A stretch of DNA of 64,000 nucleotides, taken from contig JAALGY010000049.1 of the NCBI GenBank assembly GCA_032358165.1, forward strand, positions 372,001-436,000, given 5' to 3'. The stretch's first letter is position 1; every line of letters starts with the position of its first letter. This document shows positions 1-11,963 of this stretch, piece after piece. The stretch comes from Diplosphaera chodatii. Taxonomy: Eukaryota > Chlorophyta > Trebouxiophyceae > Prasiolales > Stichococcaceae. The translations under genes were made by a program, and so were the position numbers. The notes below the pieces were generated by a model. It did not search any database. It saw only the letters and a program-made list of their open reading frames with translations, and was not told where the DNA came from.

Positions 1-367
1 CCTTGGTGCGCCATTGCAACTCTCCTGCACTTTTGCCTGTTTGATCCGGTACATGCTGTCCACCTCGTCAGATAAGCACAAAATTCCGTGCTGAGTCAGC
101 CGCACTGCGCGCCCACGTCCTCTCGAAACCCCGATTCGATCCGCAGCAAATGCAACTTGCCGGCTGTTCAATGCCTGGACAGCAGATGAGGCGTTGGTCA
201 GCATAACGCGAGGCCGCAGGGCTTGATGTGTTCTTGAGCATGCCGTGCGCTGTTGCTCCACCGCACAGTGGTAAACCGTTGTCAGTTTGAGCACAGATCC
301 TGCACCTAGCGGCACTACTTTCGCGTGGCTCTCGTAAACTGCAAGAAGCCTGCCAGTTCTGTTGCAG

Positions 368-3300
368 GATCGCTTACGGTGGCGCACGCCGGCCGCGGGC
401 TGCTGGACGACAAACAGGAGGACAAGGAAAAGTGCTACCCCAGCAAGAAGCAGCAGGAGTGAGTCAGTGGTTGCTGTGCTGTCTGCGCTCTTGACTCACC
501 TAGCTGCTTGTGCAACCTCACCCTCTGACACATGGACCTGTCGTCGCCTTTACTGAGACTCCGACTTGACCCACGCACTGCATCTTGCGGTTGTGCTGGT
601 GCTGCATGCATGCATGGCATGATGAGTTGAATAGCGTGACAGGCCAGGCCTCCTTGGCTTGCAGGTGCCCCAGGGGCAAGGTCGAGGACTGCCTCTACAC
701 ACAGTCCTACAATGGCTATGTCAAGGTGGCGCCTCTGCCCTTCGCGCATATATATGGTCCCAGAATGGCGCCTGCTGGCTTCTGCTATCATTTCCCTGCG
801 ACGCTCTGCCTCGCATCACATTATGCAGTAGTGTTGCATGCTCACTGCTGCGGATTGCTGGGTGCCTGCAACCCAGATGCCACTCGAGCTACCTTGTGAC
901 ACAGTGGCCAGCACACGCATACTGTAGGCTGCATTTGCATTGCACATGCCTTGCGGTCGCGTCGACCCGCAGAGGGATCCTGCTGCCTTGATGTGCCCAG
1001 GAGTTCAGCCCGCTGCCTGTTGCGCACGCAGCAGGACCGCGAGCTGACCAGCCGCTCAGCTGCCGTGCACCAGGTGTCCAAGAAGCCGTGCTTTAATGAC
1101 AAGTCTGGCAAGGACTCCTACGCAATCTCCTACACCAACAAGGAGGGCAAGCCCGCGTGCACTGACGGGTGCGCCGACATGTCCGCCGTTGCCACCCATG
1201 TGCACCTGCCACGCCACCGTCAGGCTGCACTACCACACCTTCCGCGCATTGCATTGCGGCAGCTTGTCGTCTACCTGCGGTCTGCAGCACTTAGCAGCAG
1301 CTGTGGCCTGCCGGCCCAGAGCGAGTCTGCAGTGTTGCACTGTGCCACTGCCCGGTCTCCGCATGCTGCGCAGCTCCATGTTGGCGCTTTTGTGCTGTGA
1401 GTTTGCCGCTGGCTGGTGTGCAGGTACACAGACTTCTATGCCAAGTGCGACTCGTACGTGAAGCTGTACATCGTCGATGCCAAGTACTACAACAAGAACG
1501 GCAAGAAGGTGTGGCATATATATTAGCTGTACCACCCTGCAACTTGCCAGCTGCTACTGTTGCTGTTGCTGCTGTTGCTTCCCCTTCGCTCTGCTATTTG
1601 GCACTGTCCGACTGAAAGTTGCTTCCCCTTCGCTCTGCTATTTGGCACTGTACCACTGAAAGTTGCAGCAAGACATGAGTGTTACATGTGCAGTTTGATG
1701 TTAACATGTAAACACAATGGCAAGGCATGCTGGTGACTGATTATACAGTGCAACGTGTGCCTGCAGTACAATATGCCAAAGGAATGCAAGGACAAGTACA
1801 ACAAGTACGAGCCTTGCAGCGTCTGCGACTACAACTCGGTGAGTCCTGCCTCTGCACACGGAGCAGCACACATGGGAACGCACAGTGGCGGATGCCATGC
1901 CATTGGCAGCAGCAGCCACTCTATGGTGGTCCCAGCATATGCTGGGACATGCACAGCTGCCCATAATGCCGCAATGCTACCTGCCTGGGCCCCCTTCCAC
2001 AGCCTGCCATTGCGCACGACAACAGCTGTCGTTGCTGACAGACGTCGTGGCTGAGCAACATTGTCATCAGCAGCCAAGGCAATTCGCCCGCTGTCCCTCC
2101 GACGGCGTACCAACAACTGGCGCAAACTCCCTCTGGTGCACCCGCAGTTCAAGGTCAAGTGCGAGGAGGAGAAGGAGGAAAAGCCTAAGAACCCCAAGGA
2201 AGACAAGCCCAAGGGCGAGGACAAGGTGAGCCCACAATCCTCAAACAGACCCTTGTTGCAGACGCCCAGTAGTGTTGCTGGGCATGCAAGGCTGTGCGAC
2301 CTGTGGTCAATCTGTGTATCAACCGCCTAGCTTGGGCTCACCATCGCACAGCGACATATGACACACCCCTGTTGGCCGAGCATGGCTGTATGTGCCCCAC
2401 ATGTGCGAGGAACAGCGTCAGCGCGGCTTTGCTGACCGCTTTTGATGGCTTCGCCTAGCTTGCGAGCATCCTGCTATTGCATGTAGCAGCTCCCTTCGAC
2501 TGATGAGTGTTGTGGCAACTGATACAGAAGAAGGATGACGACAAGAAGAAGGATGACGACAAGGAGAAGGATGACGATAAGGACAACAAGGGAAGCAAGC
2601 CGAAGAAGGAGAACGAGGTGCGCTTGTTGACCGCTTTGGACTGAATTGCTTGGCTTTGGCATCTTGCTATTGCATGCAGCAGCTCCCATCGACTGATGAG
2701 TGCTGTGGCAATTGGTACAGAAGAAGGATGACGACAAGAAGAAGGATGACGACAAGGAGAAGGATGACGACAAGGACAACAAGGGAGGCAAGCCGAAGAA
2801 GGAGAACGAGGTGCGCCTGTTGACCGCTTTGGACTGAATTGCCTGGCTTTGGCATCTTGCTGTTGCATGCAGCAGCTCCCATCGACTGATGAGCGTTGTG
2901 GCAATTGGTACAGAAGAAGGATGACGACAAGAAGAAGGATGACGACAAGGAGAAGGATGACGACAAGGACAACAAGGGAGGCAAGCCGAAGAAGGAGAAC
3001 GAGGTGCGCCTGTTGACCGCTTTGGACTGAATTGCCTGGCTTTGGCATCTTGTTGTTGCATGCAGCAGCTCCCATCGACTGATGAGCGTTGTGGCAATTG
3101 GTACAGAGGAAGGATGACGACAAGAAGAAGGATGACGACAAGGAGAAGGATGACGACAAGGACAACAAGGGAGGCAAGCCGAAGAAGGAGAACGAGGTGC
3201 GCCTGTTGACTGCTTTGGACTGAATTGCTTGGCTTTGGCATCTTGCTGTTGCATGCAGCAGCTCCCTTCGACTGATGAGCGTTGCGGCAATTGGTACAGA

Positions 3301-4162
3301 AGAAGGATGACGACAAGAAGAAGGATGACGACAAGGAGAAGGATGACGACAAGGACAACAAGGGAGGCAAGCCGAAGAAGGAGAACGAGGTGCGCCTGTT
3401 GACCGCTTTTGATTGAATTGCCTGGCTTTGGCATCTTGCTATTGCATGCAGCAGCTCCCATCGACTGATGAGCGTTGTGGCAATTGGTACAGAAGAAGGA
3501 TGACGGCAAAAAGAAGGATGACGACAAGGAGAAGGATGACGACAAGGACAACAAGGGAGGCAAGCCGAAGAAGGAGAACGAGGTGCGCCTGTTGACCGCT
3601 TTTGATTAAATTGCCTTGGCTTGGGCATCTTGCTATTGCATGCAGCAGCTCCCTTCGACTGATGAGCGTTGTGGCAATTGGTACAGAAGAAGGATGACGA
3701 CAAGAAGAAGGATGACGACAAGGAGAAGGATGACGACAAGGACAACAAGGGAGGCAAGCTGAAGAAGGAGACCGAGGTGCGCTTGCAGTCCTCAAACGAA
3801 GTTTGCTTGCAAACGCTTCGTAGTGCTGGTGGGCATGCATGGCTGTAGCGACCCGCGGTCAAACCTGTGTACTGACCGCCTAGCTAGCTAGCTGGCTAGC
3901 TCACTGAGCTCACCGTTGCACGGCGACATATGCCAAACACCCCTGGCCGAGCATTGTGAGCGCATGGTTGTATGTGCCCCACATGTGCAGGGAACAACGT
4001 CAGCACGGCTTCGTTGACCGCTTTTGATGGATTCGCCTAGCTTGCGAGCGTCCCGCTATTGCACGCAGCAGCTCCCATCCACTGATGAGTGTGTGGAAAT
4101 TGTTACAGAAGAAAGATGACGACAAGGAGAAGGACGACAACAAGGACAAGGACAAGAACTAG
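368..4162 (+). CDS. Cys-rich protein with tandem-exon Lys/Asp-rich tail (5' end not found)
   Basis: I do not recognise the family. Phase-consistent exons are 368-about 457, 665-725, 1032 (or 1074)-1168, 1424-1508, 1749-1838, 2148-2225, seven copies of a 90-bp exon (2528-2617, 2721-2810, 2914-3003, 3107-3196, 3300-3389, 3493-3582, 3687-3776) and the last exon 4109-4162, ending in TAG. The first half is rich in Cys, Tyr and Lys (for example CNVCLQYNMPKEC and PCSVCDYNS). From 2148 on it is almost only Lys, Asp and Glu, with KKDDDK and KPKKENE motifs. No start codon or signal peptide is visible in 1-367, so the first exon probably lies outside the window. The Cys-rich part followed by a zwitterionic repeat tail would suit a secreted or matrix protein, but that is inference. 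All repeat exons are phase 0, so copy number can change without a frameshift. Confidence 0.75.
1574..1661 (+). repeat. 2 x 44-bp tandem duplication in an intron
   Basis: Two almost identical 44-bp copies start at 1574 and 1618, each with GTTGCTTCCCCTTCGCTCTG and a closing GACTGAAA or CACTGAAA. They lie inside the intron 1509-1748 of the Cys-rich gene. Confidence 0.85.
2226..4108 (+). repeat. Duplicated long introns flanking the exon array
   Basis: The intron before the array (2226-2527, 302 bp) and the intron after it (3777-4108, 332 bp) are clearly related along most of their length. They share TCCTCAAAC near the donor, GACCGCCTAGC, GCGACATATG, CCCCACATGTG and the last 90 bp before the acceptor. 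The 103-bp introns inside the array match only the last part of the long ones, so they look like internally deleted versions. Confidence 0.8.
2528..3776 (+). repeat. Seven tandem 193-bp exon-intron units
   Basis: Exon starts at 2528, 2721, 2914, 3107, 3300, 3493 and 3687 are spaced exactly 193 bp apart, the last by 194. Each unit is a 90-bp phase-0 exon of 30 codons plus a 103-bp intron (104 bp for the last). Exons and introns are both nearly identical between copies, which points to recent unequal exchange or gene conversion rather than selection on the protein alone. Differences are few: AGG for the first AAG in copy 4, GGC for GAC in copy 6, ACC for AAC in copy 7. Confidence 0.95.
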
Positions 4163-5072
4163 GCGGGCAGACTCCACACCACCCGTGCGCGAATGTGCCA
4201 TCAGTCATAAGGGGAGGTGACGCTGAAGCTGCGCTTCGGTTGGCGTCGGCAACGTGAGCAACCCTGTAATGGAAGCGATCCAGTCCTATCTAGTCCTATT
4301 TTTAAAATAGCGTGTGATGGCAACGGTACTCTCTCTCTCGCACTGAGCATCCACCGCAACAACCATTGTTCGAGATTTTTTGAGCGGAGAAGTTGTTGTG
4401 GTGCACGGATGGACACTTAACATGAGTCGATTTTGAGCAATTGCTGCAGTTGCTGCATGTGTTGCGTATTTCATCATGCCCACGGGCTGCCCTGGTTCCT
4501 GATGTGCCTCACATGCTGTGGGCACCTAGTGCTTGGGTTGGATATTTGTAGATGGCACGAGTAGTGGCTAACGGCGATTCTTTGTAAAGATGTTGATCTG
4601 TTCTGCATGCCAAGTGTATTGCAGTGCATGCTGGTCTGCGGTAATGGCGATGGCACTTGAGCAAATTTGTACAGTATTGCGGATTGAAGGCCGATCTTCT
4701 CGGTAGGGCCAGCAAGACAGTTGTCTAGGCACAGCGTGGGAGGCCCTGCAGCACCCTCAACCACTCTAGCGTCTGATGCCACTGGCACTCTCCCCTCAGG
4801 TGCACGTTGGCTGCCTTGTTCCCCGCAGTAACCGCCTGCAGTCTCGACACCAAACACTTGGCGGTTGACCAGCTGAAGCACCGAAAGATTTGTCTTCGAC
4901 GGACTGCATGGCAGCATGATTGTATGCTGTGCAAATCTGACAACGCGGACCGCGGGCTCCTGCAACACTCTCATCGTGCTCGTCACGACATCGTGATGTG
5001 GTCCGCCTGTTAAGGCATTGAGCGGGGTGGTCACTGCTTGACTTGTGACATCCCAAGTCCCGCAGCGCAGCA
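4163..5072. other. Intergenic region, no gene seen
   Basis: 3' UTR of the Cys-rich gene followed by the upstream region of the ZGPAT-like gene. The open frames here have no splice-consistent continuation or recognisable motif. Confidence 0.5.
4265..4269 (+). terminator. TGTAA poly(A) signal, Cys-rich gene
   Basis: TGTAA, the usual green-algal polyadenylation signal, lies about 100 bp after the TAG stop at 4160-4162. Placement fits; the cleavage site itself cannot be seen. Confidence 0.45.
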
Positions 5073-8000
5073 ATGGCAGCAGAAGAGCTGCAGATCGCCG
5101 AGGACGAGCTGGCGGAGCAGCTGCAGCAACACAGCGAGGCGCTGCAGGGCGTCCGTGGAGCGCTGCAGGTCGATCGTGACGATGTCGAGCTCGTGCAGGT
5201 GAGTTTTGCCAGCGGTACATCGGCGGTCTTGCAGCTAGAAATCAGACACCACAGCCTCACATTCACCGGGCAGCAGAAGGCCGAAGCCACACATGGGTTT
5301 GCAGAGACGAGAGGCAACCCAAAGCTTCGTCCGCAGGCTGAAGCTGAGCTCGCAGCGGCAACTGCTGAGATCGAGGCGACGCTGCTGGAGCTGAAGCGCG
5401 AGCGGTTGCTGGCGCAGCTGGCGAGCAGCACTGGCGCCGCTGATGGCAATGCTGCAGGACTCGGCGATGACCGTCCTGTCGAAGACGAAGGCGTTCAGCC
5501 GCCGGATGCTGCAGCGGCTGTCTCTGGCGAACTGCCATGCAGCACCGCGGACAAACATAGAGATGTCCGCATCGGTGAGGAGGGTCCGCTGGGTTCCATG
5601 ACCTGCAGTGCATGTCACGGCTGAAACTGTGCGCGTTCAGCAGCGATGCGAATCCGAGGTCGTGCGAGCAGGTGGTCGTGCAGTCTAGATCTGTCACACG
5701 GCATAGCCTAGACACACGTGGTGGGACATTCTGCACATTCTGCTTGTGGCAGCTCACACACATGTCAGTGATCCCACAGGAGGGCGCTATCGCTTCCGCT
5801 TCATTGATGGGCATTGGCACGCGGGCCTGGTGGTGGCGCTGCAGCACCTGGGCAGCCTCCAGGAGCGGGAGACCGGCAGCGGCGCCGCCTCGGCAGGGGG
5901 CGCGCGCCGACAGGAGGCGGTCGTGCGCTTCCTGCACCCCACGCAGCGCAGCATGCTGGGCGGCGTCCAGCTTCCTGCATCCGCCCTGCAGGTCAGAACA
6001 GTGGTGGAAAGTGGTCGGTCCATGAAGCAGGTCTGCGAGCGTACACGTCGCACCTGGCACAAGGTTGCCACCACGAGTAGGGCAGCTGCAGCAGCCAGGG
6101 TGCTCAGTCTGTCTTCATGTTTGTGCATTGCTGTGCAGCCGGACCATGGCAGGGCGCAGGATGTCACACAGCTGGCGCCCGGGGACACGTGCTTTGCGCA
6201 GCTCGCCGGGGACTCTTCGAGCTCAGGAGCTGCCAGCGTTCCAGTGTTGATGGCAGAGCAGCATTCCCCCGACAGCCATGCAGTCGAACAGCTGTGGGAG
6301 GAGGCCACCATCCTCAGCTTCCACCATGGCGGCCACACAGCACAAGTGGCTGCCGTGACAGACCCAGGCAGGACAGCAAGCGTCGCAGTCGATGACCTGA
6401 TCGTGACGCCCTTTGCGGACGACCCCTCTGGCAGCGGCTCTGACGCGGCGTCAGATGGGGTCATGGGCTCCGATGAGGAGGAGGATCTGCGCTTCATAGG
6501 CAGGGGGGCGTCCAGCGGCCAGCACGAGGAGTATCAGCCGGCAGTGCCGGCAATACCACATGACGGCGATGCTGAGCTGGATCCGGTGCGCTCCAGCAGC
6601 CTGCCCGGTCGCACAACGTGCTGCAGTGATGCGTTGTGCAACAAGGTTGGCCGCCTGCTGGTTCTTGATCAAGCAAGTGTGTTGCGCTGGGCGCAGGTGC
6701 GTCTGACAGAGGCACAGGATGCACGGGCAGCAGCAGAACGTGCAGTGGCTACAGCAGCAGCAGCAGGCCGTCAAATGGAGACCATCACCTTTGCGGAGTG
6801 GGAGGTGGGTCCCACCCTGGGTGGCTTCACACCTGTGCCACGTGCTCGTGAGGGTGATGTACAGTGCACGTGCTGCGTGACCGCCAATCTTGGGCATGCC
6901 CGCTCCGCTGCGAGAAGGGTGTAGATCAGCACCCTGGCAGCGTTGGCTACTGCCACCAGAACCGTGCGTTGCAGGTGCGTCACTCCAGCTGGTGCATGGC
7001 CCTCAGTCTGCTTAAGATCCTGCTGCAGGCGCACGAGCGCGGCGTCGGGTCCAGGATCATGGCAGCCATGGGCTTTGTCGCGGGCCGGGGCCTCGGCAGG
7101 GCCGGCGCCGGCATAGCTGCCCCGATCCAGGTGTGGATCAGCAGGTCTGATGACGAAATCCTTCGACTCACGCTTAGTTCTGGCCGATTCACGTTTTCGT
7201 GGTCAGCACCACAGCCGCCTGTGCCGAGAGCGAAGCATCTAGAAGTCCGCAGCTCAGGTCGACAACCTCGCTTGTCAGGGGGTTGGTTGTGACGCAGCTG
7301 CTCCCTGGCTCTTCGTGACTTGAGCACAAGCACTTCGTACGGCAGGTGACGGCGCTGCGGCCGGGGGCGGGGCTCGGGGTGCTGCCCGGCACCATGAGCG
7401 AGGGCGCCTCGGCTGCAAAGAAGCGCAAGCGCGGCGGCAGGAAGGCGCGGATGCGGAAGCACGCCGAGGCTCAGCGCGCCGACAGGTAAGCTGCCTGGCG
7501 CCCAACTGACTTGCAATGCTACTGGGCTATTTTGACAATGGAAGGAAGTCAAGTGCCCCGCAGCTGCAGCGACCCGCCAGCTGCAGGCGGTGTGTGAGCA
7601 GTGCACTCGCATGTGGTGAACACAGACATGCTGCAGCGGATGCCACGAACAGCAGGCTCGACCCACAGACTCAGCAATGGCAACGTGTATATCATCATTG
7701 TCGGCCTTGCCGTGCAGTGGCTGCTGTGTTCACTACAGGGAGGCGAACAGGGACAGGCACGCCGCAGCGGAGGTCGAGAACGGCGCCCCGGGCCTGTTCG
7801 GCTTCATCAACAGCAGCCTGGGCGACCACTCGGAGGCGGCCGCCGTGCGACGCAGCGGCGCGGCGGCCGACCGGCAGCAGTCCTCACGCTTTGGTGAGTG
7901 CAACAGTTCCGGCAGCAGGCGCCGCTTGTCTGACACTCAGCAACCACCACCGCTGCAGCAGTCTGACGCCCCGTTGCCCACCTGCTCAGCAGCAACTGGG

Positions 8001-8527
8001 TGCTGGTGGCCCAACCCGTGTATTGCAGTGTAGGTCCATGTCAGCTGTTTTTGACCGTGCACTGAGCGCAGCCTGTGTCCGCAGGCGGCCAGGCGCCGCC
8101 GAAGCCGGCGGCCAGCAGCCGCAGGGCGCTGGCCGAGCAGCACCGGAGCACCGACAGGCTGCGGGGCACCATCGCGCACCTGGAGGCAATGGCGCAGCGG
8201 CAGGCCAAGGACGCCGTCATGGCGCCGCAGGTACAGTTGGGAGCGAGGGAGCTGCGCTTCCCCATGCACCGCATGCTCGCACGCATGTCATGTGTTGTGC
8301 TGTATGTCTGGCCGTGGCATGTCTGGCACTAACATCTGGCGCATCGCTGCATGTTGTTACTGTCGTTATCAGCAGCGGCATCATATACAGGCCTGCTCTC
8401 AAGTGTGCAGATCGCTCGCAAGCTGGGCGCCGCGCGGGCTGCGCTGGCTGCGGCGGACGGCGCGCACGGCTCAGCGCTGGCGTCCATCCAGGAGAGGGAG
8501 AAGCAGAAGCGGTGGACGAAGTTCTAG
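5073..8527 (+). CDS. ZGPAT/C3H-type G-patch protein lacking the CCCH zinc finger
   Basis: Ten exons in consistent phase: 5073-5198, 5337-5574, 5780-5991, 6139-6585, 6697-6804, 7029-7130, 7346-7485, 7739-7893, 8085-8230 and 8411-8527. The order of parts is that of vertebrate ZGPAT and plant C3H-G-patch proteins: an N-terminal coiled region (AEELQIAEDELAEQL); a block starting GGRYRFRF and ending FLHPTQRSML; a Tudor-like segment (APGDTCFAQL...WEEATILSF); an acidic linker; a G-patch (GVGSRIMAAMGFVAGRGLGR); a basic stretch (KKRKRGGRKARMRK); and a C-terminal coiled coil ending QKRWTKF. In known members a CCCH finger follows the PT...M block directly; here it passes straight to GGVQLPASAL. Family members are nuclear nucleic-acid-binding proteins tied to transcription repression or splicing; the role here is inferred. 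The ATG at 5073 opens the first exon cleanly. Confidence 0.87.
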
Positions 8528-8543
8528 GGTGTTGAATGTTCGC

Positions 8544-8548
8544 TGTAA
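8544..8548 (+). terminator. TGTAA poly(A) signal, ZGPAT-like gene
   Basis: TGTAA lies 17 bp after the TAG stop at 8525-8527. Only 282 bp separate this stop from the stop of the convergent TPR gene, so the two 3' UTRs probably meet or overlap. Confidence 0.5.
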
Positions 8549-8809
8549 GTTGAGGTCAGCCAGACGGAACAACTGACACCGTGTTTTTAGGGTTGACAAC
8601 ATTCAGGTGTGCCATGCAACCAGAGGTGACATCTGATTGAGACGCTGAACTAGCTTCAAAGCTGATGGGCAGATGAACAGAACCAGCTACTGCAGGGCCT
8701 AGGATGATAGCACCATCGAACATAAATTGGCAACACTGCCTTTCGTGGCTAGCACATGTAGTGTGCGTTGGACCATCTTGTAGGCAACACCTCCTGAGTA
8801 TCACGTGAC

Positions 8810-11367
8810 CTATGAGCCAGATGCGACCTCTGCAAGCAGCTGCTGGAACCAAGGCTGCTGCCTGACTGCTGCGAAGTCGCTGTCAGCTGCCAGGTCCGCA
8901 GCGGACAACCGCCCAAGAGCTGCAAGATGTCGCAGGGACATTTCCACCTCCTGCTGCCGTCCACATTGTGCTGCTGCACAGGCATAGTTGTATCTGCACG
9001 TGATGTGACGATGCTGAGTTGGTAGGGGTCCTTCAGAGTGCCTGAACTTCCTCAGGCAAAAGGCTCAGTTGCTGAGCGCAGAGCTGGTGGCACCCCAGGG
9101 TGGTTGAAACGAGCAGACGCACCGTACATCGCAGCGCTGTGAGAGCAGGCCCAGCGGCTGCGGCTGCAAAAGCGCCGCAGCATAGGCGTCTGCAGCGGCC
9201 GCGTAGTGCTGCTGTGCAGCTGCGGCGTCCACAGCAGAGCGTGCAAGTCCGCCAAGATGTGCGTGCGCCTCTGCTGTGCCAACCTGCCGTTTCACGAGAC
9301 CATCATCTGAGTGTTCCTGCCTCAGCCGTGTATGTGTGCAATCGTGTTACTGTGCCAGCACAAGCACACTGGTTCCATAAGCAGATGGCAACGCCCACCA
9401 CTGCGTCTGCATTGCTGGCGTTGATGGCCAGCGCTGCCGAGTAGCCTTCGGCCAGGGCCGCTGCCGCCGCCGCCGCTGCCGCTGCAGGGTCGGCAGCACG
9501 CTCGGCCTGCGCACAGACAGCACCCCAGCTGGCATCGCAGCGCAGACGCAGCCCCGCATAGCCGGCTCCTGCTTCACGATGCCAGGGCGGCTGTGGCTGT
9601 AAGACTGGTCATAAGACTGGTCGCTCGACTGCGATTGACACAGCAGGTGGCCCACCTGCGCCATGCGCACGTCGCCCAACGCATTCAGGGGTGCCGGGTC
9701 CCCGCGGCTGAAGCCCGCAGCGTCCCGCAGCCGGGCCGTCGCCTGCTCCAGGGCCGCCGCGGCCTGGCCCGGGTCCCGCGCGTGCGTGCCCAGCGAGTGG
9801 AGCCCCACGCCCCAGTTGTGCAGGAGGCCTGCATGGCAGGACTGCATGTGGAGACGCAGCAATCGCATCGTCTTATTGCCACTTCGTAAGCCTGGCACTC
9901 GCTTGCGAGCGCACCGGCTATGGTTGATGACAGGGCAGGCAGCGGCAATGGCAGAAGTGATGCGCCTGTGATGATCTACATGTGTGCCACATGCACCTGG
10001 AAGGTCGTCGCCCTGCTCCGAAGTCGACATGGAGCACGCCGTCTCGTAGTCCGCCATGGCACGCTGGTACAGCTGCATGCCCTTGGCTGCATCGCCGCCA
10101 TCATGCATGCGCTCTGCCAGCGCCACCTGCATGTGCAGCGGAGTTCTCTATCGCCTGTTTCATACCACTCCGGGGTCGAGCTCAATGCGCCTTGTCTGCT
10201 GTTCCATGGCCGCCTCACACCCGCTCGCCCTGCTGCCTGCTGTATGCCAAGCTCGGTGGTGTTGGCAGCTCCATCCGTAAAAGTGAGGGCTGACATCGGG
10301 CCCCAGGAATGAGCTTCCACTGTCACACGTTGGTACTGTAGGAGCAGTGTCAGCAGCTCGGCGCTTGGAACAATGAATTGACATTGACTGTATCTTGCAA
10401 CCCTGCAGGACTCACCAGAGCATCTGCCAGGTTGCTGTGCGTCATGGCGTCCTCCTCCGCAGCCAGCGCCGCCTCGTACGCCTCGCAGGCCGTGCCCAGC
10501 AGCTGCGACGCTGCAGGGCCTCCCGCCAGCTCCGCGGCTGTTGAGAGCGCGTTGCCCGCGGCAACGGCTGCGTCTGCGCGCACGCTGCCATCTGCCTCGC
10601 GGACCTGCACTTTGGTCAACGGACCGGTGCGTCGGTACAGCAGCCAACACTGATGCCGGGGCACGCCTGATCTGGACGCTGCAGCCTGTAGTTGCACACT
10701 GCACATCGCAAAGTCGTCGTCAAGATCCGCTCGCCTACCTGCTGAAAGGCCTGAACTGCACGCTGCAACAGCGCAGTCGCGCGCTCGCTGGCTGCCGCCT
10801 CCTTGGCATGCTGCTCATCTGGCAGCCTGGTCGCAGCAGCCACCAGGGCATCGGCCCACCCCTGGACAGCCGGACCAACCCGCTGTTGTGCATGTATATG
10901 GTGTGCACGCCGGCCCTGATCATGTACTCGATGCAATCAGCATGGGAGGCATGCGGAAGCACCGGGGAGCTTGGCACCTGCAGGCACTCCCCCAGCCCAA
11001 ATGCTGCACGCTGTGGGGCGCCGTCAGCTGACTGTGCGGAAGGACCGCCCCGCTCAAGTTGACGCTGTGCCGCCTCAAACTTGACCTGTCCGGACCATGG
11101 AAGTCACGTGGACACTGCAGAGGTTGAAACATGGCTGCTTGGCTGCTATCTGCGGGCGATGTCCCAGTGTTGCATGAGGCACATGCATGTCTGCTCGAGC
11201 CTCACCGCTGCGGCCTGATATGCTGCTGACGCGGCTGCGTGGTCGCTCTGACGCCTCTCTGCTCGTTGTTGAAGCGCTTCCGCCTCTGGAGGCAGCAAAG
11301 GCGCTCGTTGATGAGGCAATCCATGCAGGCCATTCTGCAGAGGGCACAAGCTAGGGAGGTGGTGCAT
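8810..11367 (-). CDS. Tetratricopeptide-repeat-like protein
   Basis: Nine exons in consistent phase, read downward: 11367-11206, 11085-10978, 10882-10739, 10604-10416, 10126-9997, 9828-9656, 9506-9399, 9283-9128 and 8950-8810 (TAG at 8812-8810). The product of about 435 residues is Ala/Leu-rich helical repeats of TPR type, for example AFQQVREADGSVRADAAVAA, LYQRAMADYETAC, NWGVGLHSLG, YSAALAINASNADAV and YAAAADAYAAAL. It ends DFAAVRQQPWFQQLL, like the capping helix of many plant TPR proteins. TPRs bind partner proteins; no partner can be named. The start is the ATG at 11367, reached without an intron. It gives no obvious targeting peptide, so an upstream first exon remains possible. It converges on the ZGPAT-like gene. 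Confidence 0.75.
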
Positions 11368-11963
11368 GCAGCTGACCTGTCAAAAGCGTCTGAGCGGGAT
11401 CATGTGCTGCAGCAGGTGGCCGGCGGCCCATTTTGGCCAGGAAGTCGCCGCAAAGCTGCCTTGGATTGGGGCAAGCGCATGTGCATCAGCACAAGGTACT
11501 CTCCCGTCGGCTGGCCCGGTATACTCGCCTGATTGCGGCTGCTATGATGCCGTTTCAACGCCTGCAAGTCACCAGTTGCGCAATAGTGCGCCGCAAGTTG
11601 GGACTGTAGGTGCCATGCGCAGCAACAGCAGGCAGCAGGGTGGAGAATACAGGGCCCATTCTGTGGTGTACATCGCGGCATCCATAGCGAAATGAATTAC
11701 GCCATGAGTGTCGCACGCCGCATTACTGCACGGTGGTGTGCAGCTTGCAGATGCAATGGCGTGCCGACCACGGTGTCGTCTCGTGGCGCTGGGCAGAGTG
11801 ACTGACGCAGTGCTCATGAACCATGTTGGGGTCGGCAATACGTAGTCCACATTTACAGCTGCAGGCAGGCAGCTACTGAGGTTGCACATCCGCTTCAATC
11901 TCCAAGCTCGTGGGCAACTCACTGCTCACTGCCCTGTAAAATAAAAAGTACAGCGTCTACAGG

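Noticed and set aside
1..367. Search for a signal-peptide exon of the Cys-rich gene
   Set aside because: The ATGs here open only short frames without a hydrophobic stretch, so no first exon is claimed.
2528..3776. Regular direct repeats that might suggest a CRISPR array
   Set aside because: The unit is 193 bp, both parts are conserved, and it codes in frame with splice sites in an intron-rich nuclear genome.
2474..3862. Long minus-strand frames (up to 462 codons) rich in Leu/Ser/Phe, looking like a membrane repeat protein
   Set aside because: They are the antisense of the Lys/Asp repeat exons (GAC and AAG read backwards as GTC and CTT). The plus strand has exact splice sites and phase; the minus strand has none.
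4474..5220. 248-codon minus-strand frame opposite the start of the ZGPAT-like gene
   Set aside because: Its open part is antisense to a real exon and intergenic sequence, and is Arg/Ala-rich as expected for a shadow in GC-rich DNA.
5746..6924. A single 392-codon open frame taken as one uninterrupted gene
   Set aside because: It runs through three introns that happen to be open; the family alignment and GT/AG sites require splicing at 5991, 6585 and 6804.
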